Shown here piece after piece: positions 33,195 to 44,870 of a stretch of 64,000 bases of DNA; within the stretch, counting starts at the first letter, position 1, and each line of letters starts with the position of its first letter. Position numbers and translations under genes: made by a program. The notes beneath the pieces are model-generated. The model made no database searches. It worked only from the letters and a program-made list of their open reading frames with translations, and was not told the DNA's origin. The DNA is taken from NCBI GenBank assembly GCA_963971575.1, contig OZ020611.1, positions 209,973,324 to 210,037,323 on the forward strand. Reading direction: 5' to 3'. The DNA is from Liopterus haemorrhoidalis (Eukaryota > Arthropoda > Insecta > Coleoptera > Dytiscidae).

Positions 33195-36100
33195 CTAGTC
33201 TCCACGGTGAACCGTGGATCGTTTTTGACTATCGTGCTTGTAAAAGTAAACCTGCAAAAGAATTGCAATATCGACTGTTACTTGCATGGAGCCACATATC
33301 CAAAATTGAGCTGGGGCTTCTCTTAGAATGAAATAGACCGTTTTGAAAACGTCTCCGCACGTCCACATTACTACCATTGTGACACTGAAACATAAATTTA
33401 GTATCTTTAACCAGAAAATGAAAAATTACGAAAAATTATAGCGTTAGTTTGCCTAAAATTGATCCTATTATATTGGATTGAGTCATAAATAACTTCCGTT
33501 ATCAAGAATAAATTGTAATTTTTCATTAATGATTCAAATAACTCGTCATACCTGACAAGTTTTTACTTGTTTAAAGTAGGTAAGTGCCTATTTTACAACT
33601 TACGAGGTCCCTAGTAAAATTTCCTCGCCAGTTCCTTTGCAGGTTATAAAAAAACTCTTTATATGTTATCAGAAAATACATATGCCCTTTCTGATTACGA
33701 GCCCTACCCAGTTGCACCGTTTACCCATGATTAAAATAGGCCTTAAATAACTGTACCTCACTTGTATTACAATAGCAATATAGCTTACACATCGCATTAA
33801 AATAAAAATTTGTGGAACTGAAAGTGCACATTCGTCACAAATTTCGAGAGTTCAAGCTAAAGAAGAATGCTACAGACAGGGTAACTAGCTTTTCTTGGGC
33901 CCCTTTTCTAGACTTGTTTATTATTGCAACTTGACACTTTTGAAAATGTAACATAAAAAGTGAATCGTAAATTATTGTGTTAAAAATATACGTCAACCAT
34001 AAGCACATAAATACTAATTAATTTTTATCTGAGATATGATTGGGCTATTTTCTAATGGGATATTTATCTGAGTTATCACCAATAAATTATGAATTTTAAG
34101 ATAGTACAAGACAGACAGTCAAGAGGTGTTAAAACATTTAACAGTTGGGCGATGTAAGCATTTCAGGGTGGTCGTTTTAAGTAGTTCAGCTTAAACCATC
34201 GTACTGGTTAAGTCATGTTGGAGAGTTCATTTTGAACCGTCGTGAAGTTAAGTCGTGTTTTTAATTAGAGTGAGATTTTGTTCATCATGGGTTAGAGTCA
34301 TTTAGGGTGTTCGGTTGGACTAGTAAAATGTAACAAGTAATTCCGTATGAACGTTAGTGTAGTGCCCAGCTAAAGACATGTGAGAGATAAATGGTTTTAG
34401 AGGATGTCAGTCAGGACTGTGGTGTCCAGTGAACAAATTAGTGATTATTGCTAAAGAGTCCAGTGTCTAGTGTGTGTGAATGTCTCATTTGGATTTAGCT
34501 GCATCGACGTAATTGTAAGTCTAGTGTAATTAGTGTAAATATTTAAACCGTATCATAATTAAAGTAGATTAGCTAAAATGTTGAATTTAATTGAACAACC
34601 CTTAATCCTTCCAAGAATCATAGCAACCAGCTAGCGGACTAATAGGGGGGGGTCCAGACTTGATCCGCTCGCAAGTCATGGAACCCATAATATGAGGGAG
34701 ACCTAAAGTTGAGGGATGTACAGAGTAAGTACAAATGAAATAAATAAATCAGCCAACCGTGATATTTCATATATATTATATCGTAGCTCCCCACAACTAG
34801 ATGATAGTGAGCGAAATAATTGAATTAAATCTGTCATTTTGTTAATTAAAGTTTCAGGTAATTGTTACCTTTGTAATAGTTTTGTAGACGAATTTTAAAG
34901 AATGCAATTATGTAACTGGTTCATGCAAGCTTCTACAATCGATAGAAAGTTAGCTTATACAATATTGTGGACGGACGAGGCTAATTCTACAAATACCGGT
35001 GTTTTTAACAGAAATAATGAACATTTGTGGACACGTGAAAATACACAAGCTTTCCGCACTGTGCGACAACGAAACAAGATTTTCTATAAATGTTTGTTGT
35101 GGAGTTCTAGGAAATACTGTAATAGGGCCGTATCTCCATCAAGAAAATTTGACTACTGTAAAGTATTTAAATTTTTTGGAAAATAGTTATCAAGATTTAT
35201 TTGACGATGTGCCCATAGCTAACAAATTTTACTTTTGTTTTTATTATATGTTAGTTTTTAATCGTACTATTTTTATAAGTTTGAAACGTTGATATTTCCG
35301 TTATTAAAAAAAATCATTATAAACATATTTAGTTTTTTATAAAGACAAAAAAATCGTTGTTCCAATGGCCTAACAATATACAGGGTATTCCATTTAAAAA
35401 AATGTTTATTTTCAAAATATCTGGTCAACGAAACATCGAAAAATATTTTTGAGTTTGTCATAATATTTCCTACAAAAAATAATCGAACTTTGTCCATTTA
35501 ATCGAACCTCTATCTATATTATTAACAAAGATAACAATGGCGAGCCACTTGGCTGGGACACCCTGTATAATACAAGTGATATCCTAAACAAAAAAAAGTC
35601 CTCACTTCTAAAATTAAAGATATGACCTAAAAAACAAAGGTCTTCACTTCTGAAATCCAAGTGATGACTTAAAAAAAAGGTCCTTACTCAAATACAATTA
35701 TTATTCCAATATTTTCCTTTCTGGGCCCTTCTTTCGATCTGGCCCCTCTTTCGATCTGGGCCCCGGGCATGTGCCCCTGTTGCCCCTGCCTAGTTACGGC
35801 ACTGGCTACAGAGACAGCTCAAAAATATGTAGCACAGTCAAAACTCCTTATTAGCGAGGGATACGTTCGGTCGATATGTCGTGAATACGAGATGGTAAAA
35901 TGTATAGGATTATATTATTTGGGTTCAAATATTACGAAAAAAAAAAAAGATGAATAATTATGTATATTTTAACAATTAAAACTTTATTATTATCAGGTTT
36001 ATGTATTGACTTAGTTATTTCCTTGTTTCACCGCCTTTAACCCTTTTGTTCCTAGTGGTTTCACCATGAGACCACGTTTCAAAATATGTATTACATGTTA

Positions 36101-39100
36101 TCCAGTGACGATACCATAAAACCACTATCGCTACCCTATGTCTTATTAAGCGGTCTACTTAAGCACCCTTTTTAAGCGGTAAGCAGTATTTCACGCTAAA
36201 ATATGTCGGTCTTTTAAAATTTCATTTTAATGTTTGCGCTGAGTAAAATTAATTTACGAAAACGGAACTTATTTATGACTTAACACAATGAATTAACTAA
36301 CTGCTTACTGCCTTCCAAATTTTATGTCAATAAGCACCTAAAAGCTATTTAATTCCAAATAAAACAAATTGAAAAAATCATTCAAAAACTCGTAAGTAAA
36401 CTAGTGTAAACATTTCTATAAATATTTTTCCAATCACCTGATTTTATAAAGATGTCTTCATATTCTCAAGGTAGATGAAAATAATGCTTTAGTCAATAAA
36501 TTTTCCTTACAAACTACAAATACAGATAGTCCATGACTTATTGAGAATTGACATGACCTATAGAGGCGCTGTTTACGCTTAGAAAATGGCGATTGGAGTA
36601 GGATATTTTTGAAATTTGCTATTTGATACACAACAATTCACATTGCAGTTAATTTTCTGTTGCGATTTTAAAAACGTTCTATTAAAGTTTTCTTCACTTT
36701 AACACATACAATGTAATTAAATGAGCCACATCCAACAAAATCCTATTCCGTTAAGTTCCAAATATTACGCTAGGCGTCACTTCAGTTATTGTCAGTTATC
36801 AATAACTAGTAGTGAGTTGAAGTGACCTCGCATAGAATCGCGCGAGCGCATTGTTAAATATTCAGATCCTTGTATTTTTTTGAACGTCTCAGTATAGGTA
36901 TCTTATTTAAAATAATATATCAGGTCAATCCATAAATTCGTGTGCATTTTTATGATATTTTTAAGCAATGTAAATAAAACACAATTTAATATTTTAATCA
37001 ATGATATATTTTCCTTCATTATCTTCAATTTCTCGCCATTTTACAGGTAGCTTTTTTATTCCATTGGTGTAGAAGGACTCTGATTTTGATGTAGAAAACT
37101 TGAAAGTTCGTTTTGGACTTCATCTTTAGAGTTTAATTTTTTTCCCTAATAAAAATTTTTGAAGAGCACGAAATAAATGAAAATCTCTTGGAGCAATATC
37201 TGGGGAGTAAAAAGGATGCGGCAGAAGCTCCCAATTAAATTCATTAATTTTGTGTAGCGTTGTCCGTGCCGAGTGCGGCCTAGCATTATCATGGTGTAAC
37301 ACTTTTTTGATATTCACCAATCGCGGGCGTTTTTTAATTAATTCCGTGTTTAAACGAGACAGCGTTGACTGTATACATCTGCATTAATCGTTTGTTTAGG
37401 TTCTAATAGTTCATAGTGAATAACACCGTACATATCCCACCAAACACACAAGAATATCTTTTTTGGATGCAATGATATCTTTGCTGTCGGTGAGGGCTTC
37501 TTGTCCTTATCTGTCCACAGCCTTTCTTTGTGACATTGTGATAAAGTATCCATTTTTCGTCACCTGTTACCAAACGGTCTAAAAACAGCTCTCGTTCAAA
37601 GCGAGATAAAAGGGAAATACAGATGTTTATTCGTTGCTGACAATTGGCTTCGGATAGCTCGTGCGGTACCCATTTTCCAAGCTTGGATATTTTTCCTATC
37701 TTCTTTAGGTGACGAAATACGGTTCCATGAGATGAAGAAAGCCTTTCTGCAATCTGATCCACTGTAAATTGTGGTTCTGACTCCACAAGACATTTAAGAG
37801 CGTCATTGTTAAAATTAACAACACTTCTTGAACGAGGCTCATAATCAATACTGCTTTTCCATTTCCAATAAACCATTTCTGGGAAGTCCTTTCACTGATA
37901 CTATGTTCACCATGTACACTATTAATTTTTATTGCTGCAGATCTGGCATTTTCGCTTCATGAAAATAGAAAATATAAAACGGCACGTTGTACTGATTATC
38001 GATATTCATTTTCTAAGGGTACTTAATTTCGTCCGATGTTCACGAAAATTGGTGATAGACTGACTACTTCAATGTACATTTGAAAACAATATACGACTTG
38101 TATGAAATTTTATTGTTCTGTGTATTGAGTCAGTGAATCACATATAAGCTACGAATGTGCACGAATTTATGGACTGACCTGATAATTAAACTGTTTTATA
38201 CGCTTTTAATAAACAATGTTAAAACATGTTAAACATGTTAAAACAATGAGTTTCCTTATATTAAAAATAAATTTACAAAAAAAAAAAAAGGAACGAAAAT
38301 ACTGCGAGTCTATTGTTACAAATTTGCATTTAAAACGTTCCAGTTAATTCATCATAAGTTGAAACTTAATAATGCAAGATCGAAATGATATCACAGTATT
38401 TGTACCATGCCCAAACAAAATTCTACGCCGAATCTTTAGTTTTTTCAAATTAATGGAAAACGGAAAAGCTGTAAGAATACAGATACCTTTCTGAACACAG
38501 CTCACAAAGCCACGTTTTATGAGGGGAGAAGAGGTAGTGTCAAGTGGATAGGACTCGTGAAGAGGATGAAAGAGAACATAATGGTAAAGCAGAGCTGGAA
38601 AGGAAGACTGAACATCCGTCAACTAGGTGACAAATATAGAAAATATAGAAAGATAGAAAACGGGTATGCAGGATGCCTAGAAAAACCTAACACTTAACAG
38701 GAAAAGAAATTTGTGAAATCTAAGAAAGAAGAAGTAAAATATAGAAAAATAGATAGAGCGAAAATTTGTATACAGGATGCATAGAAAGACCTAACATTTA
38801 ATAGGTAAAGATAAATTTGTGTGAGCCAACAGATCAAATTGAAAAAGCTCTGGGATATAACATTCGTCGGCCGAAAATCAGTTGACAGATGATTGATAGA
38901 CGAAGATAGCGAATATTGGTAATAAGATATCTGGAAAAACCTGGCAGCAGTGTCAAATTAGTCAGAAGGAACTTACCTAAGTTTTTCTTATGAACATAAA
39001 AATATTCTTTGTTTGAAAGTTTATTCCCTCTGCGCAAAAGAGTATTTTAAGACGAATTTTAAGAAGAAAACAGATTTTTTTTTCTCGTCAAAAAATTTGC

Positions 39101-40454
39101 AACTGAATAATCCGCCACTGCTTGGCGCTTAAAAAATTAAGATGAGGAACTTATAAGGAAGGTCAAAAGTCAACCTAACAGTGATCAAGTACAGAAGGAG
39201 AGAGATCGGGAAAAGACAGAGATAATAAACAGGGGAGCAGAGAAAAAAGAGAGAAAGAAGAAACAAAGCAAAAAATAAAGGAATAAACCGTCAGTCACAT
39301 CTAGAAAATGATTTTTTAAAGATTAATAGTCAAATTTGAACGGAAATAAGTCAAAGACCATCTGTATTCTTTTTAAATCTTTTTGCATAAAAAGGCACTT
39401 TTGTAATTTTTCTTATTTAAATTTTATCAATAAATTTTAATTTTAATAATAATAGATTTTAATAAAAAATTTCTTATGGAAGACATATTTGATTTTAATA
39501 TATTAAGACTCCATAATTCTTCCTGTTTTCGATTTAAGCTGCAAAAAAGCTTTAAATTTTAATAATTACCTCATTCCTGATGTAGAATGATTCTTGTAAT
39601 TTTTAAGAAGCTGGGGCATCCCTAGCATAGCTTCTGTAAATACTGCTAAGAATCCGACTAGCTCAACAAACCATAATATGTTAATTAATAAGTACATGAT
39701 GGCAGCACAAAATATTGAGAACACAACAATGCAATCGATATATGATTGAAAATCAGTCCAGTTCCAAAAATACTTGAGTTCAAAATCTAAAAAAATGAAC
39801 TATAATAATATCTGTTTGCTTTATGAATTTCATTTGCCACCAATACACATGCTGTTAGTTTTCTAATGACAATACAACAGCAATCACCTACCACATATAC
39901 TGTGTGAGGTACGGCCAGATTTAGCCTGTAATACTTTGGCCACATCATTGGATTTTGCTGCCAACAGCCAGTGCAAGTATTAATGTAGGAAAAGAAAGCA
40001 AACATACAAGTGTACAAGTTATTCATTCGTATCAAAATTAATAACGATTAAATAGTTACCTGCGAATACTCGAGCGCGGGACTGTATTATCTTACTCTTG
40101 TTACGTGCGTTAATACATTGATGGATCATTACAAACATCGTGATATTCATTATAATACTTTGTATTAAAAGGGGATATTCAAATCTCTTTCCGAACCTAA
40201 ACATATGGTAAAATTAATTTATACAATCGATACACGAAAAGAAAGAGTTACCAGAAAAATATCCGAAGAGTGTTAGCAAGCAGTAGAGCCAGACATACGA
40301 ATAGAGAAAACCCATCTGCATCTTGTGTTTTTCTTATTTGTCGATACTGGGGTATGTATGGTACAACTCCTCCGACTATCATAGCTCCTGCACTCACCCA
40401 TCCAACCACATGTCCTACGGTGAGTGACAACTCATCGGATATAACCCAATCCAT
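33195..40454 (-). CDS. SLC66A2: SLC66A2 (PQ-loop repeat-containing protein 1), 4 exons
   Basis: Seven-helix PQ-loop membrane protein of the SLC66 family, in endosomal/Golgi membranes in vertebrates, where it is linked to phospholipid scrambling. Coding exons on the minus strand: 40454-40252, 40196-40060, 39786-39570 and 33384-33195. All junctions are GT/AG and phases agree, giving 248 residues plus stop, close to the human protein. Both PQ-loops are visible: VVPYIPQYRQI (PQ at 35-36) followed by DADGFS, and EAMLGMPQLLKNY (PQ at 171-172) followed by HSTSGM. The C-terminal exon (VVMWTCGDVFKTVYF) is conserved. Intron 3 is 6.2 kb because of inserted transposons (a mariner at 36920-38182 and smaller remnants). 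The gene faces TIMM21 head to head. Reading frame intact, so probably functional. Confidence 0.95.
34902..35292 (+). pseudogene. DDE transposase fragment in SLC66A2 intron 3
   Basis: Two overlapping plus-strand frames give one broken protein. 34902-35060 reads CNWFMQ...ILWTDEANSTNTGVFNRNNEHLW, the first catalytic Asp region of Tc1/IS630-related transposases. After a frameshift near 35060, 35060-35230 reads SINVCCGVLGNTVIGPYL followed by FLENSYQDLFDDVP. Only the catalytic middle is present. Located in the intron, antisense to SLC66A2. Confidence 0.7.
35378..35570. mobile_element. Small MITE-like repeat with ACAGGGT ends
   Basis: TATACAGGGTATTCCA at the left and TGGGACACCCTGTATA at the right are near-inverted copies bounding about 190 bp, both abutting TA. 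Similar ACAGGGTGT ends are common in insect DNA elements; another occurs near 63473. Confidence 0.55.
35580..35810 (-). repeat. Hairpin/T-run repeat units next to a hAT-like right end
   Basis: Three diverged units of the ~40-bp repeat in reverse orientation at 35595-35700 (AAAAAGTCCTCACTT, AAAGGTCTTCACTT, AAAAGGTCCTTACTC). They are followed by C-rich sequence with two TTTCGATCTGG copies and ending CCTAGTTACGGCACTG near 35804, whose reverse complement CAGTGCCGTAACTAGG is a typical hAT MITE terminus. I could not locate the left terminus. Confidence 0.5.
36920..38182 (-). mobile_element. mariner element in SLC66A2 intron 3
   Basis: 1263 bp between TA dinucleotides, with inverted ends TCAGGTCAATCCATAAATTC and (right end reversed) TCAGGTCAGTCCATAAATTC. 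Near full-length for mariner, with a minus-strand transposase that is broken. Same orientation as SLC66A2 transcription. Confidence 0.93.
37058..37880 (-). pseudogene. mariner transposase, frameshifted
   Basis: Minus-strand blocks in order: the helix-turn-helix region (SEPQFTVDQIAERLSSSHGT, then HLKKIGK and GKWVPHEL), VTGDEKWILYHNV (first Asp), FLCVWWDMYGVIHYELL, HHDNARPHSA (second Asp) and YSPDIAPRDFHLFRALQ (third Asp, DD34D). The long frame 37403-37876 loses phase just after the first catalytic Asp. The continuation is in another frame (37350-37553) and the last third in a third frame (37126-37320). At least two frameshifts plus stops make it inactive. Confidence 0.92.
38190..39560. other. 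Remainder of SLC66A2 intron 3
   Basis: AT-rich to purine-rich sequence with several GGATGC(C/A)TAGAAA-like words at 38660-38800. No element ends or exons recognised. Confidence 0.3.
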
Positions 40455-40797
40455 GTTCTATAATAATTTTACTCCGTCATTATTTACGTCAAGCACTAAT
40501 GCATTCATAAGCCCATATTCAAATAATAACATGACATATGTGACTAAATTCAGTTCATACAATGACAGTTTTCCGGTTTTTAGGTTAAAAAAGTTTAGTA
40601 AAAGAAATTATAAAAAAGAGGTAATATTACCTAATAAAAACTTTTAAAACAGTTACTGCGTACCTTATTTCGAGTTATATTTTATTATCAAAATTTCTTA
40701 TCTTAGCACATGCTGACAAACATGTTTTTTAATAGTCACGTTTGTTTGACCTCCATAACCTTATTTTTAATGTGGTTTTCCAAATATTTCAGGAAGA
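40455..40797. promoter_or_regulatory. Shared promoter region of SLC66A2 and TIMM21
   Basis: The two start codons are divergent and separated by 343 bp, so both genes must initiate here unless upstream untranslated exons exist. No TATA box is evident, usual for housekeeping bidirectional promoters. No repeat element interrupts it, unlike nearly all other non-coding DNA in the window. Confidence 0.6.
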
Positions 40798-43700
40798 ATG
40801 ACGCTGTCAAAAATTTTATACCCTGCACTAAGATATCGACAGTTATTATGCGATGCAAGACCGTACATTATTTACTGCTCATCGAAAAATTATAAGAGCA
40901 CTGGCAGCTCTTCTTCGGTAACAACATCAGCTAGAACAGAACTAGACACAAATGTCAAACCACTAGGTCAAAAAGTTAAAGAAACCACTAAAACAGCATC
41001 ATACTTGGGAGTGATAATATTAGGAATTGGCGTAACAGCAACATTATTTTACGCAGTATTCAATGAACTATTTTCAAGTAAAAGCCCGAATAATATATAC
41101 AGTAAAGCTATGAAACGTTGTATGAATGATCCGAGAGTTGAAGATAAACTAGGGTATCCAATTAAAGCGTATGGTGAAGAAACTAGGAGAGGCCGAAGAC
41201 AACACGTAAACCATTTAATCTATGAAAAAGATGGTGTTAAACATTTAAGAATGAAATTTTATCTTCAAGGAACTAGGAACAAGGCTACTGTGCAATTGGA
41301 TATGGCAGAGGTAAACTAAATGAATATAAATTATTTTATTTAAATATTAAGATAATAATTTAAAGTACCTATTGTTTACAATTTAAAATTTTGCATTACT
41401 TATGTTAGACTATGCCTCATTATTGTTCAGATTATATTGTATTATATTGTAGATTATATTGTAGAATTGAATTTTAGAATTATCATAAAGTAAATACTAA
41501 GTTTTTAAAAATATAGGAGCATATATTAATAAATAAATAACTAAAAATGATAAGTATTCCAGGGTTTTTAATAACAATACTTTTACTGACTTATTTTCGG
41601 CTATAATCGCGATAAAAAAATACTTCTGTTAGTTTCAGTACTAACAGCTTTCATTAAATCAATAAAATTTTAAGACTTGAAAAAATAATCTGATTAAAAA
41701 TTCCATATTTACTCTTTTAGTTCACTTTATTATTACGTGTATTGCTCAAAACAGGCCTGGGATTTTGGTAACATCAGTTCTTCTCTACGTTATATTTTAT
41801 AAAATTCAGCAGGCCCGTTCAAGTGATCACTCTTATGGTTAGTCCTCCGCTGGCTCTGAATTTTTAGTTCGACTCATATAAGAGGCCGTAATCAAATATT
41901 TTTTATTTTTTTTACTTTTAAATTGCCTTTAAAGCTTTTTAAAAATTGCTTTCCATTCCTTGATCTATGCTTCAAGAACTTTCATTTCTAATCACACAAT
42001 AATTAAAAAATATATATATATAATAAATTTTTTCGAAGCCCCAAAAATTTTATATTAGAAAAAAAAATACACCAAAATAATAAGTTTTTTTAACTACTTT
42101 TCTTTTCGTAATCTGGTCTTTAAGATCATTCATTTGAAATCCCATATAAATTTAAAAAATATATATTTTTCATAAATATAAAAAATTCGACATGTTCCGA
42201 AAAAATTATTTGATCAAAAATTTCTGTTGTACTATACCGATTCACTATTCTCGGATTTTTTCCCGATTTTTAGAGTTACTCTTAAAATTAGGGTGAGGGA
42301 CAATGATTTTTTATTCCAAAATCAAATTCTGTACGTCAATATGTAAACATATTTATGCACAAATTTGTATTTAAGAGAAAAAAAAAATATATATATATTT
42401 GTTTTACAATTTTGTATATGGTATCAAAACCTTTTGATGTATAGATAACAAAGTAACATTTTAATCAAAAAAAAAAAATTTTTTTCACACGGTTTTACAA
42501 ATATGTCAAAAAACTTATTTCCCTCTTTGCAGAGGGGTTGGTCTAAAAATATGATAAAAATTTCATAATGTACACTGGGAACTGAAATATTTGATCAGAT
42601 AAGTTTTTCGAAAAATCATTTTTTGTGTGGTATCAGAAAGAAAGCCCTTAAGACGTAAATTAGGAAAATAAAAGTAATTTTATAAAGTTAATTTATTTTA
42701 ACATGATTTTTACCAAAAAAATGCTAATAAAACTTTTGTCCCACACGCTGTAACATTGGGTGGTTAATCAAAATAAGAAAAAAAAAAAAAAATCTAAAAA
42801 ATGCACATTGATATGAACTGGAATAGTTTAACAGGATTTTTTGATCTGAATATTTTTTAAAAAGTTTTTAATTTTTTGTAATACCGTGCTAGACTTCGTT
42901 CAACATAAGAAAAACACAGGCGGATGTTAGCGGCTCCCATGTGCAGAAACCAAATTTCGTCCATTACGTTATCAACAGTTAGTTTAACACATTTCGATGG
43001 TGTCACTTATTTTGATTTGTTTTTGACTACACGTATTCGCGACTGAAACTAACGTTGGCGGCGCTGCGTACAACAGCTGATAGCGGACGAAAAGCGTATA
43101 TGTCAGAAGTTTTTTCTTAATATTTATCTGTTCAAACACTATATTTTAAAATACATCTTAATTCACATAAACTGCAGCACTATATGCTACAAATATTATC
43201 CAAATATACGCTTCTGTTTAATTTAGCCAGTCACCACCAGATGTCTCACTGTTATTTGCAGTCGCGAATTGAGCAATGTTGTTTGTTTATTTCCGTTATT
43301 ATTATTTATTTATTTTTCAAAAAGAATGTTTGTTCGTTCTAAATAAATTTTCTTACATTCATTTTTGATGAGAAGTGAAATATTTCAACACTTTAGTTTT
43401 AGGGTGTCCCCAGTAACAAGCCTGATATTCATCAAATTAAAAAAATGCGTAGAACAAATAAGATTTGTTTTCTTATAAACAATTTTTATTGTATAGTTTT
43501 TTCTGTTAAGATAATTCTGTTTATAAATTAAATATTTTAAGTGTTTTAGTACCAGTTTTAACCCAAAAACACCCTCTAAGAATTTTTTTTTTTTTTAGAT
43601 ATCATGCCATTATTTGATTCTTGTTCTACTCTTGTATCAAATTTCGTTAAAATACGTCCAGCCGTTTTTAAAAACTGATATAACCTCCAATTTTATTAAT

Positions 43701-44844
43701 TACTATATTATCATAGCAATTTGTTTTTCTATTTTTACTTAAATATTCCTAAAATTATATTTGTATTCGATTTCATTGTTATTTATTAACTATAATACAA
43801 ATTCCCATCACCTTAAATTTTATATAAATCAGTATAAAATTTCTGTAGGTTTTTATCTATAATTTATTAAGTAGAACTATCTTGAAATAAATATCTATTA
43901 TGAATATAGTCAATAAAAATATTTAAAAACATGCAACATCTACATATATTAATTTTGTATGCTAGTTTGAACTACGCATACATGTGACGTATTCCCTCTC
44001 ACGCTCTGATTGGTCAGAAGTTACGAGACAACCTTTACTTTAATAATCTTGGAAGAAAGTAACGTTATTTAATTGGACAACTTCATGCGCGTGCATCTGT
44101 TATTTAACCACTTAATGCACACATTAATTTCGAACTTTCTAAGTTTTTTTCACTAAAGAATTTCTGCTAATAAGTAATTCATACATTTTAATATTTTGTT
44201 ATGAATTAGCTATCCAACGTCGATTATGCAGAAATGAAAGGTTTTAACCACTTAATGCACTAACCCGTGTTGGACACTAGCATATAAACTTTCTTTACAA
44301 CGTAATATGGTTGCCTGTGTGACACACGGGCATGTTCAAAATTTACCAGAAAGGAATGCTCGTGTCAGACACGGGTTAGTGCATTAAGTGGTTAAGTAAT
44401 GTTGTAAGTTGATAGATGTATGCAATATAGAATTTTTTGTTTCTTTTTTTTTTTAATATTCGTCCACAATTTCTTGTCACTTACTGGATACGTACAAAAT
44501 CCTGAAATGTTTGAAAATTTACACTTTATTTATTTTTCACTCGTTACTTTTTATAAATTATTTACAAATACATTGATTTCTTTGCGTGAACAGTGCAGGA
44601 GCTTCTTAAATGTATAAATTCCTTTGTTTCACTCTTATTTAAGGTTTAATTCAGATGAATTATGAATACACTGTTAATACTCATTTTTGTTAGATTTTTG
44701 CAGAATATCTTATTGTTTATTTATTTGTTTCAGAATCAGTATGGAAATTACGATTACAGATTTTTGTTTGTAGAAGTACATGATCTCCTAAGAAGTACAA
44801 TCGTAATAGAGGATAATAGGCAACTGACTCTTCCCACATTATAG
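40798..44844 (+). CDS. TIMM21: TIMM21, mitochondrial import inner-membrane translocase subunit, 2 exons
   Basis: Tim21 of the TIM23 presequence translocase: it is anchored in the inner membrane, binds TOM with its intermembrane-space domain and links import to respiratory-chain assembly. Exon 1 is 40798-41310, ending in GCAGAG before a GTAAAC donor. Exon 2 is 44734-44844 after a TTTGTTTCAG acceptor; phase 0 joins them. The product is 207 residues. The N-terminal ~30 residues are basic/hydroxylated (mitochondrial presequence), and a transmembrane helix lies at about 66-87 (ASYLGVIILGIGVT). Conserved blocks are GEETRRGRRQHV, GVKHLRMKFYLQG and, in exon 2, YDYRFLFVEV followed by STIVIEDNR. Without exon 2 the protein would lack the last strand of the conserved domain. 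The intron is 3.4 kb and repeat-filled. Start is the first in-frame ATG. Confidence 0.95.
41900..43000. repeat. Diverged long-TIR-family repeat in TIMM21 intron
   Basis: Shares words with 7.9-8.3, 14.6-15.0, 19.5-19.7 and 55.0-55.4 kb: TTTGTCCCACAC, TAAAAATATGATAAAAAT, GAACTGGAATAG and ATTTTTTGATCTG, the last three in the same order as at other copies. No protein. Confidence 0.5.
43380..43715. repeat. Copy of the ~125-bp dispersed repeat in TIMM21 intron
   Basis: Contains TTTTAGGGTGTCCCC, AAATAAGATTTG, TTAACCCAAAAACACCC and the terminal block AACCTCCAATTTTATTAAT, matching 10.2-10.5 and 59.4-60.3 kb. Confidence 0.55.
44244..44395. mobile_element. TTAA-flanked palindromic MITE (piggyBac-like target)
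   Basis: TTAACCACTTAATGCACTAA at the left and TTAGTGCATTAAGTGGTTAA at the right are exact inverted copies continuing through CCCGTGT; the total is 152 bp including the flanking TTAA on both sides. TTAA duplication suggests piggyBac-type transposition, although the CCAC end is not the canonical CCC. A second left end occurs at 44103. Confidence 0.7.
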
Positions 44845-44847
44845 TAA

Positions 44848-44853
44848 AATAAA
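44848..44853 (+). terminator. Poly(A) signal of TIMM21
   Basis: AATAAA begins 4 bases after the TIMM21 stop codon. Cleavage 10-30 bases downstream would fall inside the last coding exon of TMEM231 on the other strand. Confidence 0.65.
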
Positions 44854-44854
44854 A

Positions 44855-44870
44855 TTTATTTAATTTTATT
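44855..44870 (-). terminator. Poly(A) signals of TMEM231
   Basis: On the minus strand AATAAA occurs at 44870-44865, before the stop, and again at 44860-44855, overlapping the TAA stop. Cleavage downstream of these lies within TIMM21 exon 2. Confidence 0.65.

Noticed and set aside
41311..41319. TIMM21 as a single-exon gene ending at 41319
   Set aside because: The last three codons are intron read-through after a GTAAAC donor; the conserved C-terminal strand is in exon 2 at 44734-44844.
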